Source of the DNA: Pseudomonadota bacterium
Lineage (GTDB): Bacteria > Pseudomonadota > Gammaproteobacteria > Burkholderiales > SG8-39
Direction of reading: 5' to 3'
Length of the DNA: 5,182 nt
Assembly: GCA_021848555.1 (NCBI GenBank)
Contig: JAJZUN010000266.1
Coordinates: 1 to 5,182 of the forward strand
Position 1 is the first letter of the stretch. The number at the start of each line of letters is the position of its first letter. Positions 1 through 5,182 of this stretch are shown one piece after another. The position numbers and the translations under genes were made by a program. Below the pieces are notes generated by a model. It searched no databases, was not told where the DNA came from, and saw only the letters and a list, made by a program, of their open reading frames with translations.

Positions 1-477
1 CAGCCAGTGCGCATCCGCCACCGCTACCGAAACACGGCCCGTGACCGGAAGCGTGCGCACCCAGTCGCGCAACCGCCCCAACGCGGCAGCATCGGCCTTT
101 ACTTCTCGATCCTGACCGGAGAGACTCTTAAGAAGATCCAGCTTGAGTTCGCTCTGCGCCGCCACCTCCCCCGGCACGCGCCAGCTCAAGCCCAGCGGAT
201 ACGCATTCGGATCTATGGCTTGTTCCAACAGCCAGTCACTCAACCGCTTTGGGTCAGTAATCGTATTCTGCGCGACAGCCTGCACTTGCGCACCAGCTGC
301 AGAGGCAACCTGGCCGTACGTCGCATAGGGAGCTAGAACGAATGCCCCAATCAGCGCTACGACAAGCTTATGCGCCCCTTTGACAACTTCAATCTCGTCA
401 TTCCGAGCAACGCGAGGAATCTGCTTTTCATCTTGAGCAAGAAGCAGATTCCTCGGCCGTCGGCCTCGGAATGACAT
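1..477 (-). CDS. GfcC-like capsule/exopolysaccharide biosynthesis protein, exported (5' part only)
   Basis: This minus-strand frame stays open for 159 codons from an ATG at 477-475 to the left edge, so the C-terminal part is missing. A hydrophobic stretch at about residues 38-50 (LVVALIGAFVLAP), followed by small residues and an ASA at 58-60, looks like a signal peptide, so the mature protein would be periplasmic or outer-membrane associated. The mature part contains RLSDWLLEQ (78-86), an AYPLG segment (92-96) and LPVTGRV (143-149). From family knowledge this pattern fits GfcC/YjbG-like proteins, which have beta-grasp domains and act in group 4 capsule or exopolysaccharide export; I matched it by eye only. 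The start is odd. Residues 2-28 are encoded by the inverted-repeat element, and no other ATG, GTG or TTG lies in frame before the signal peptide. The only upstream AAGG is too far from the ATG to be a good ribosome site. The real start may be a rare codon, or the repeat may have replaced the original N-terminus. The reading frame itself is well supported; the family call is moderate. Confidence 0.6.
   Translation of the reverse strand, partial: MSFRGRRPRNLLLAQDEKQIPRVARNDEIEVVKGAHKLVVALIGAFVLAPYATYGQVASAAGAQVQAVAQNTITDPKRLSDWLLEQAIDPNAYPLGLSWRVPGEVAAQSELKLDLLKSLSGQDREVKADAAALGRLRDWVRTLPVTGRVSVAVADAHWL
397..475. repeat. REP/MITE-like inverted-repeat element
   Basis: The left arm (397-426) and right arm (442-475) are inverted copies of each other around a 15-base loop (427-441). 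Eleven outer bases (GTCATTCCGAG) and fourteen inner bases (CGAGGAATCTGCTT) pair perfectly. They flank an unpaired middle of 5 bases in the left arm and 9 in the right. The right arm contains its own small hairpin, GGCC-GTC-GGCC, at 455-465. Motifs of the type GTCATTCCGAG...GAGGAATCTG are familiar as dispersed palindromic repeats in bacterial genomes, which is why I call this a mobile or REP-like element and not a gene-specific regulator. Flanks 392-396 (ATCTC) and 476-480 (ATTTC) differ at one base and could be a decayed target duplication, though this may be chance. The element sits between two divergent genes, 27 bases before boxA and inside the apparent 5' end of the gfcC-like frame. As RNA it would fold into a long hairpin on either strand. 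Confidence 0.8.
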
Positions 478-494
478 TTCTTGGAGATCGCCTT

Positions 495-502
495 AGGAAA
501 TC
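495..502 (+). promoter_or_regulatory. Ribosome binding site of boxA
   Basis: AGGA at 495-498 sits four bases before the ATG at 503. It supports this start, as does the protein opening directly into the conserved BoxA N-terminus. I see no convincing sigma-70 promoter between the palindrome and this site, so the transcript may begin upstream of the repeat and carry its hairpin in the 5' leader. Confidence 0.6.
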
Positions 503-1714
503 ATGAACGCCCCCGAACTCAAGCGTCAGCACCTCATCGATCCGGAGATATGCATCCGCTGCAACACCTGCGAGGAGGCATGTCCGGTCGATGCGGTCAC
601 CCACGACGGGCGCAATTACGTGGTCAAGTTCGAGCTGTGCAATTTCTGCAACGACTGCATCTCTCCCTGCCCCACCGGCGCCATCGATAACTGGCGCCAG
701 GTGGCAAAGCCCTACGCCCTGGACGAGCAGTTTTCCTGGGACGCCCTGCCGCCGGACACCGCACCCGAGGTCGCGGGGGCGGTCGACCTTCCCGAGGAAG
801 TGCAGCGCATCACCGATATTGCAACCCAGGGCCAGGGCGGGCCGGCAGCACCGCCGTGGTCGGCCGCCCACCCCTATCTCAACCTTTACACCCTGGCGCA
901 GCCGGCGGTGGCGACCGTGGCGGGCAACTACCGACTGACCGCGCCGGACACATCGAACGAAATCCACCACATCGTGCTCGATTTCGGTGCCACCGCATTT
1001 CCCGTGCTGGAGGGGCAATCCCTGGGCATCGTTCCACCGGGGGTGGACGCCTCCGGCAAGCCCCACCACATCCGGCTTTACTCGACCGCCAGCCCGCGCG
1101 ACGGCGAACGCCCCGGCTTCAACAATCTCGCGCTCACGGTGAAGCGCGTCACCTCGGATCGCGACGGCAATCCGGTGCGCGGGCTCGCCTCGAATTACCT
1201 GTGCGATCTGAAGAAAGGCGAGCAGGTCAAGGTGGTCGGTCCCTATGGCGCGAGCTTTCTCATGCCCAACCACCCCGGGTCCAGCATCATCATGATCTGC
1301 ACCGGCACCGGGTCTGCGCCGATGCGCGCCATGACCGAACGCCGCCGCCGGCGCATGGGACGGAAGGAAGGCGGCGAGCTGTGGTTGTTCTTCGGTGCAC
1401 GCACGCCGGGGGAACTGCCTTACTGCGGGCCGCTGCAGAAACTGCCCAAGGAACTGATCAACGTCAACCTGGCGTACTCGCGCCAGCCGGACCAGCCCAA
1501 GCAATATGTGCAGGGCCTGATACGCGCCCGCGGCGACGACATGGCGCGGCTGCTCCGCGACGAGAACAGCTATATCTACATCTGCGGCCTGAAGGCGATG
1601 GAAGCGGGCGTGGACGAGGCCTTCGCCGAGGTCTGCCGCAGCCGCGGCATGAACTGGGCCGATATCTTGCCGCAGCTCAAAGCGGCGAGCCGCTACCACG
1701 TAGAGACCTACTGA
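503..1714 (+). CDS. boxA: BoxA, reductase component of benzoyl-CoA 2,3-epoxidase
   Basis: This 403-residue cytoplasmic protein is predicted to pass electrons from NADPH through FAD and iron-sulfur clusters to BoxB, the di-iron enzyme that epoxidises benzoyl-CoA in aerobic benzoate degradation. The N-terminus has two four-cysteine motifs for [4Fe-4S] clusters: C17, C20, C23, C27 ([12 protein letters not shown]) and C46, C49, C52, C56 ([12 protein letters not shown]). After a linker of about 80 residues comes a plant-type ferredoxin-NADP reductase module. It has the flavin motif RLYS at 191-194, the dinucleotide-binding GTGSAPMR at 268-275, CGLK from C361, and a C-terminal RYHVETY whose last tyrosine is the residue that normally stacks on the flavin. 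All key residues are intact and the length is normal for the family. The ferredoxin-plus-FNR architecture and the opening [12 protein letters not shown] are typical of BoxA. boxB and boxC, usually adjacent, are absent on both sides here. A related FNR serving another oxygenase is the main alternative. Confidence 0.9.
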   Translation: MNAPELKRQHLIDPEICIRCNTCEEACPVDAVTHDGRNYVVKFELCNFCNDCISPCPTGAIDNWRQVAKPYALDEQFSWDALPPDTAPEVAGAVDLPEEVQRITDIATQGQGGPAAPPWSAAHPYLNLYTLAQPAVATVAGNYRLTAPDTSNEIHHIVLDFGATAFPVLEGQSLGIVPPGVDASGKPHHIRLYSTASPRDGERPGFNNLALTVKRVTSDRDGNPVRGLASNYLCDLKKGEQVKVVGPYGASFLMPNHPGSSIIMICTGTGSAPMRAMTERRRRRMGRKEGGELWLFFGARTPGELPYCGPLQKLPKELINVNLAYSRQPDQPKQYVQGLIRARGDDMARLLRDENSYIYICGLKAMEAGVDEAFAEVCRSRGMNWADILPQLKAASRYHVETY

Positions 1715-1746
1715 GGCGAAGACCCGCATCCTGTGATCGCCGCAGC

Positions 1747-1776
1747 GTCGGCGCCTGGGCCAATGTGCCCGCCGAC
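1747..1776 (+). terminator. Stem-loop downstream of boxA, possible transcript end
   Basis: GTCGGCG (1747-1753) pairs perfectly with CGCCGAC (1770-1776). Inside it, GGC (1758-1760) can pair with GCC (1767-1769) around the loop CAATGT, with a four-base bulge on the 5' side. It begins 33 bases after the boxA stop, a usual place for a 3' hairpin. No run of T follows, so it is not a classical intrinsic terminator; it could protect the 3' end of the message or assist a Rho-dependent end. Confidence 0.3.
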
Positions 1777-1788
1777 CGAGAAAGCCGA

Positions 1789-1809
1789 GCATGATATTGA
1801 TCAACATGC
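1789..1809. promoter_or_regulatory. Small palindrome, possible operator
   Basis: The perfect 8-base palindrome TTGATCAA (1797-1804) is flanked by GCATG (1789-1793) and its inverted copy CATGC (1805-1809), with three extra bases on the left. It lies in an AT-rich pocket about 250 bases before the signalling operon. The spacing is not symmetrical, and no regulator family is suggested by the sequence. Confidence 0.15.
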
Positions 1810-1866
1810 CACGGTTTGCCTTGGGAGTAGAATGGTTTTCCATTCCGCCCTGGGCCGGGTTGCTCC

Positions 1867-2058
1867 ATGGCGTTGTCCAGTTCTTTTCCAGCAGCATGCA
1901 TCTGCGTTTCGCGTTGCCGGTACTTGATGCTGGCCGTGCCGGCGATCGAGGATGCGGAGCGGAACCTTTACCTTGTGCGATTCCCGCTGGAGGCGGGGAA
2001 CGGCCCGGAGGGCATCACCGCGGCGGCCGGCCGCAGAACAGAGGAACACGCCGCATGA
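1867..2058 (+). CDS. Short hypothetical frame coupled to the response regulator; possible remnant of a kinase tail
   Basis: This frame runs 63 codons from an ATG at 1867 (43 codons if the ATG at 1927 is used) to a TGA at 2056-2058. The TGA overlaps the next gene's ATG as ATGA, an arrangement common between translationally coupled genes. From about 1927 nearly every codon ends in G or C, as in the real genes around it; before that the frame looks non-coding, and neither start has a clear ribosome site. The segment LYLVRFPLEAGN resembles the last beta strand of some histidine-kinase ATPase domains, which are often followed by a short tail and then a response-regulator gene. That resemblance is weak and rests on about ten residues. 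It may be a small protein, the decayed C-terminus of a deleted sensor kinase, or chance. I cannot assign a function. Confidence 0.3.
   Translation: MALSSSFPAACICVSRCRYLMLAVPAIEDAERNLYLVRFPLEAGNGPEGITAAAGRRTEEHAA
2041..2054 (+). promoter_or_regulatory. Ribosome binding site of the HD-GYP regulator gene
   Basis: GAGGA at 2041-2045, nine bases before the ATG at 2055, decides the start of the next gene. An in-frame ATG at 1791 would add 88 residues of low-complexity sequence before the conserved receiver domain and has no good ribosome site, so it is not preferred. Confidence 0.65.
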
Positions 2059-3527
2059 GCCATGTGTTGATCGTCGAGGACCGGGAGGAGAGCCGCTATC
2101 TGCTCAAGACCCTGCTGGAGGGCAACGGCTATCGGGTGACGCAGGCGTGTGACGGCCTGGAGGCGCTGGCCGCCGCGCGGCGCGAGCCGCCCGATGTCGT
2201 CGTCTCAGACGTGCTGATGCCGAACATGGACGGTTTCACGCTGTGCCGCGCCTGGATGCAGGAAGCGGCGCTGAGAGTCATCCCTTTCGTTTTCTACTCC
2301 GCCACCTACACTGATCCCGAGGACCAGCGCCTGGCGCTGGCGCTGGGCGCGGTACGCTATCTGATCAAGCCTGTGGAAACCGAGGTGTTTCTGGCGGAGT
2401 TGAAATCTGTGTTGGAACAACATGCGGCGCACCCCGCGCCCGGCCCCGCCTCACCGCTGGACGAAAGCGCCTTCTACGCGCTGCACGATGCCGCGCTCGC
2501 GCGCAATCTCGAGCGCAAGATCTCGCAACTGGAGGCGATGAACCGCAAACTCGACCAGAGCGAAAGGAACTATCGGCAACTGTTCGACGCCAACCCTCTG
2601 CCGATGTGGGTGTTCGACCTGGAAACGCTGGCCTTCCTCGCGGTGAACGACGCGGCGATAGCCCACTACGGTTACAGCCGGGAGGAGTTCCTGTCGATGA
2701 CCATCGCCGACATCCGCCCGGACGAGGAAATGCAGCGCATGCTGCTGATGGTCGACCAATTGGTGAGCGAAGATAAGCCAGAGAGCGGCATCTGGCGACA
2801 CCGCAGGATAGACGGCACACAGATGGATGTGGAGGTACGCTCGCACCTGATCGATTTCCGCGGCCGGCGCGCGAACATGGTGCTGGCGCAAGACATAAGC
2901 GAACGCCTGCGCGCCGAGGCGCAGATCCGGAGCTACATAGAACAACTGAAGACCGCGTTCATGAGCACGGTCGAGGTGGCGACGACCTTGAGCGAAATGC
3001 GCGATCCGTACACGGCGGGCCATGAGCGCAGGGTGGCCGCGATCGCTTCGGCGATCGGCGCCGCGTTCGGCTTCGACGCACGACGGCTTGAGGGCCTGCG
3101 GGTGGCGGGCTTCCTGCACGACGTGGGCAAGATCACCATTCCGGCAGAGATACTGTCCAAACCCGGCAAGCTCAGCGCGATCGAGTTTCAGTTGATTCAG
3201 GGCCACGCGCAGGCCGGTTACGACGTGCTGAAGGACGTGACCTTTCCCTGGCCGGTGGCCGAGGTCGCGCTGCAGCACCACGAGCGCATGGACGGCAGCG
3301 GCTATCCGCAGGGCTTGAAGGGGGAAGCAATTCTGATCGAGGCGCGCATCCTGGCGGTGGCCGACGTGGTCGAGGCGATGGCCTCGCACCGCCCCTACCG
3401 CGCAGCGCTCGGCATTGAGGCGGCGTTGGCGGAGATCGAGCGCGGGCGCGGCACGGCGTACGACGCCGGCGTTGCCGACGTCTGTCTCAGTCTGTTCAGG
3501 GACAAGGGCTACGCGCTTCCAGCTTAG
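2055..3527 (+). CDS. Response regulator with REC, PAS and HD-GYP domains (predicted c-di-GMP phosphodiesterase)
   Basis: This complete protein of 490 residues is cytoplasmic, with no membrane segment. Residues 1-120 form a receiver domain: acidic pair E8/D9, phosphoacceptor D52 in SDVLMPNMDG, S82 at the conserved Ser/Thr position, and Y102 and K105 in the YLIKP motif. A charged helical linker (about 145-172) leads into a PAS domain (about 170-290) beginning YRQLFDANPLPMWVFD. The output is an HD-GYP domain (about 305-490) with HERR near its start, the metal-binding pair H355/D356 in HDVGK, H408/H409 in HHERMDGSGYP (GYP at 416-418), and ADVVEAMASHRPYR. All hallmark residues are present, so active hydrolysis of cyclic di-GMP is predicted, controlled by phosphorylation and perhaps by a PAS ligand. 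Which signal the PAS domain binds cannot be told. The start overlaps the preceding short frame by ATGA, and the next gene, a membrane sensor, starts 39 bases downstream and is a likely partner. Confidence 0.93.
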   Translation: MSHVLIVEDREESRYLLKTLLEGNGYRVTQACDGLEALAAARREPPDVVVSDVLMPNMDGFTLCRAWMQEAALRVIPFVFYSATYTDPEDQRLALALGAVRYLIKPVETEVFLAELKSVLEQHAAHPAPGPASPLDESAFYALHDAALARNLERKISQLEAMNRKLDQSERNYRQLFDANPLPMWVFDLETLAFLAVNDAAIAHYGYSREEFLSMTIADIRPDEEMQRMLLMVDQLVSEDKPESGIWRHRRIDGTQMDVEVRSHLIDFRGRRANMVLAQDISERLRAEAQIRSYIEQLKTAFMSTVEVATTLSEMRDPYTAGHERRVAAIASAIGAAFGFDARRLEGLRVAGFLHDVGKITIPAEILSKPGKLSAIEFQLIQGHAQAGYDVLKDVTFPWPVAEVALQHHERMDGSGYPQGLKGEAILIEARILAVADVVEAMASHRPYRAALGIEAALAEIERGRGTAYDAGVADVCLSLFRDKGYALPA

Positions 3528-3566
3528 CGCCTTGCTCTTTACACTCGCCAATACGAAGAAGCGGCC

Positions 3567-5182
3567 ATGCAGCGCCAAATAATGACCCTGATCCTCCTGG
3601 CCGCAACCGGTCTGGGCGCGCTATCGCTCGCCGACCGCACATACCGGGCGCAAATTCATTTGGACAACGCCCAGGCCCTGGCACAAGCGAGCGCGGACAC
3701 CCAGAATCGGCTGCAATGGGCATTCACCCTGGGCCTGCGCACCATCGAGGATTTGCAGGCATTCATGCTCGCCCCCGCCGCCCTGCCGGATAATCAAACC
3801 TTCAATCGTTACGCCGCCGGCGTCCTCGACCATTACCCCAGCATCCGCGGCCTGGCTTACATAGACGCAAACCGCATCGTCCGCTACTTTTACCCACTGA
3901 AAGGCAACGAGGCGGCTATCGGCTTGGATTTGACGACCCGGCCGGCGGCGCCCTTCATCGAGAAAGCCATCCGCGAACGGCGCCTCACGGCCAACGACTC
4001 CTTGGTCAACATCATGGGGTCGCTGGTGGTCACTGCGCGCACCCCGTTGTATCGCGGAGATCGATTGCTGGGCCTGGTGCAGGGCGTGTTCGATGTGTCG
4101 GTGATCCTGGAACGAGCCCTGGCCGGAACAGACCCCCGATTCGCGCTGCAACTGCGGGATGCCAGCGGCAGGCGTTTCTGGGGCGCTGAAACCTTAGGCG
4201 GCGCGACGCGAAACCTGCGGGTTCAGGTCGGAGACCATGCCTGGACGCTCTCCGTTGGCTGGCGATCTGCGCCACCCGGACCCGCGCCCCTAGTCCTCGC
4301 CCTGATCTGGGTCGCGGGCGGCGCGCTGCTGCTCAGCCTGCTCTACATCGTCAACCGCATTTGGACCCGGACTGAACGGCTGCGCGCCATCGTGTCCGAG
4401 CGCACGGCGGCGCTGCGCGAGGGCGGGGAACGCTACCGCGCCCTGTACGAGAACAACCCGCTGATGCTGTTCACCGTCAGCGCGGCAGGCAGGGTCCTTT
4501 CGGTCAACCGCAACGGCGCGGCGCGGCTCGGTTACACGGTGGACGAATTGCTCGGCCAGAGCGTTTTCGGGGTGTTCCACGAAGACGACAAACAAGCCGC
4601 GCAGCGGCAGATCGCCACGGTTGTCGAAAACTACGGGCAGCTTGTCAGCTGGGAACTGCGCAAAGTGCGCAAGGATGGCAGCCTCTTGTGGGTACGCGAA
4701 CTGGCGCAGGCCGTGCGAGACGCCGCGGGCGAAACGAGCGTGTTCATCGTCTGCGAGGATGTCACCGAGACCCGCCGGGCGGTAGAAGCGCTGCGCGGGA
4801 GCGAGGAACGATATCGCTTCCTGGCGGAGAACGCCCGCGACATGATCTACCGCATGTCCCTGCCCGATGGTCGTTATGAGTACGTCAGCGCGGCATCCAC
4901 CGCCCTGTTTGGCTACTCGCCGGACGAGTTTTACAACTCGCCTCTGTTGATTCGACAAGCCATACACCCCGATTGGCGCGGCTACTTTGAAAAAGCGTGG
5001 GCAGACCTTGTGAATGGCATTGCGCCTCCGACTTATGAGTACCAGATCGTTCACAAATCGGGCAAGACGCGCTGGCTGAACCAGCGCAACGTAGTGCTCA
5101 AGAACGAAAGCGGAGCACCGATTGCCATTCAAGGGATCGTCACCGACATCACCGAGCGCAAGCAGGCGGAAGAGTCCCTGCG
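3567..5182 (+). CDS. CHASE-PAS-PAS membrane sensor (3' end beyond window)
   Basis: 538 codons are visible and the frame runs off the right edge. A membrane segment at about residues 5-22 and a second at 242-263 (LVLALIWVAGGALLLSLLYIV) enclose a periplasmic region of about 220 residues. That region has the features of a CHASE domain, notably PSIRGLAYI from residue 91, GNEAAIGLDL at 113-122, and an ending of the type ARTPLYRGDRLLGLVQG. CHASE domains bind small extracellular ligands; the ligand here is unknown. A signalling helix (TRTERLRAIVSERTAALRE) leads to PAS 1 (about 285-400) and PAS 2 (about 411-535). Both open with an ERYR motif, and each ends with a DVTE or DITE segment. The output domain is not visible: histidine kinase, GGDEF or GGDEF-EAL would all fit. 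The gene follows the HD-GYP regulator by 39 bases on the same strand, so co-transcription is likely. The ATG at 3567 has a weak purine-rich site (GAAGAAG, 3555-3561); an ATG at 3582 is an alternative that would shorten the first membrane helix. Confidence 0.88.
   Translation, partial: MQRQIMTLILLAATGLGALSLADRTYRAQIHLDNAQALAQASADTQNRLQWAFTLGLRTIEDLQAFMLAPAALPDNQTFNRYAAGVLDHYPSIRGLAYIDANRIVRYFYPLKGNEAAIGLDLTTRPAAPFIEKAIRERRLTANDSLVNIMGSLVVTARTPLYRGDRLLGLVQGVFDVSVILERALAGTDPRFALQLRDASGRRFWGAETLGGATRNLRVQVGDHAWTLSVGWRSAPPGPAPLVLALIWVAGGALLLSLLYIVNRIWTRTERLRAIVSERTAALREGGERYRALYENNPLMLFTVSAAGRVLSVNRNGAARLGYTVDELLGQSVFGVFHEDDKQAAQRQIATVVENYGQLVSWELRKVRKDGSLLWVRELAQAVRDAAGETSVFIVCEDVTETRRAVEALRGSEERYRFLAENARDMIYRMSLPDGRYEYVSAASTALFGYSPDEFYNSPLLIRQAIHPDWRGYFEKAWADLVNGIAPPTYEYQIVHKSGKTRWLNQRNVVLKNESGAPIAIQGIVTDITERKQAEESL

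Larger units (their letters stand above)
1715..2054. other. Gap between boxA and the response-regulator gene
   Basis: These 340 bases hold no recognisable conserved gene. The first part carries a stem-loop (1747-1776) and a small AT-rich palindrome (1789-1809). The middle, about 1790-1925, is richer in A/T than its surroundings and none of its frames shows the G/C-ending codons seen in the neighbouring genes. The last part, about 1927-2054, regains that codon pattern in one plus-strand frame, described separately. No good -35/-10 pair was found. The mixed character suggests either a promoter/leader region for the signalling operon or the scar of a lost gene. Confidence 0.5.

Noticed and set aside
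7..336. Plus-strand open frame of 109 codons at the left edge
   Set aside because: The minus strand over the same bases has a signal peptide and GfcC-like motifs, while the plus-strand product has no recognisable features.
380..385. Perfect TTGACA as a -35 box for boxA
   Set aside because: No acceptable -10 hexamer occurs 15-19 bases downstream on the plus strand, and the site lies inside the gfcC-like frame.
428..1897. Long minus-strand open frame of 489 codons opposite boxA
   Set aside because: It is antisense to a clear conserved gene, its product is arginine- and histidine-rich with no recognisable domain, and such frames are expected opposite GC-rich codons.
1733..1927. Plus-strand frame of 64 codons after boxA, ending in a TGATG overlap with the 1927 ATG
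   Set aside because: Codon third positions are mixed, there is no ribosome site, and the product resembles nothing I know; the overlap is probably chance.
1791..2054. 88-residue N-terminal extension of the response regulator
   Set aside because: It reads as low-complexity, glycine- and arginine-rich sequence before a receiver domain that is already complete, and the ATG at 2055 has the better ribosome site.
2451..3578. Minus-strand open frame of 375 codons opposite the HD-GYP gene
   Set aside because: Its composition mirrors the sense gene, whose catalytic motifs are all intact; no domain is recognisable in the antisense product.
4290..5132. Minus-strand open frame of 280 codons opposite the CHASE-PAS sensor
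   Set aside because: The sense strand encodes a second membrane helix and two PAS domains without interruption; the antisense frame has no family features.

Overview
The window looks like a stretch of a GC-rich betaproteobacterial chromosome, most likely from the Azoarcus/Thauera/Rhodocyclales or a related group. This is inferred from the BoxA type, the HD-GYP and CHASE/PAS signalling architecture and the codon use; no rRNA or other taxonomic marker is present. I see no tRNA, rRNA, CRISPR array, transposase or integrase.

Layout. (1) Positions 1-477, minus strand: the 5' part of an exported protein gene resembling the GfcC family of capsule/exopolysaccharide biosynthesis proteins, running off the left edge. 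(2) Positions 397-475: an imperfect 79-bp inverted-repeat element (REP- or MITE-like) between the two divergent genes. The start region of the gfcC-like frame lies inside it. (3) Positions 503-1714, plus strand: boxA, the flavin and iron-sulfur reductase of the aerobic benzoyl-CoA epoxidase system, with no boxB or boxC beside it here. (4) Positions 1715-2054: a poorly coding stretch with a strong stem-loop, a small palindrome and, in its last ~130 bases, a coding-like short frame that overlaps the next gene by ATGA. (5) Positions 2055-3527: a complete REC-PAS-HD-GYP response regulator, predicted to hydrolyse cyclic di-GMP. (6) Positions 3567 to the right edge: a membrane sensor with an extracytoplasmic CHASE domain, then two PAS domains. 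Its output domain lies beyond the window.

How the genes relate. The last two genes are 39 bases apart on the same strand and form a likely sensor/response-regulator operon feeding into c-di-GMP turnover. boxA belongs functionally to aromatic degradation and needs a BoxB partner encoded elsewhere. The gfcC-like gene belongs to surface polysaccharide production, a process often controlled by c-di-GMP, but nothing in the sequence directly ties it to the signalling pair.

I did not find a convincing undescribed system. The most unusual points are the repeat element that supplies the N-terminus of the gfcC-like frame, the solitary boxA, and the degenerate-looking junction between boxA and the signalling operon.
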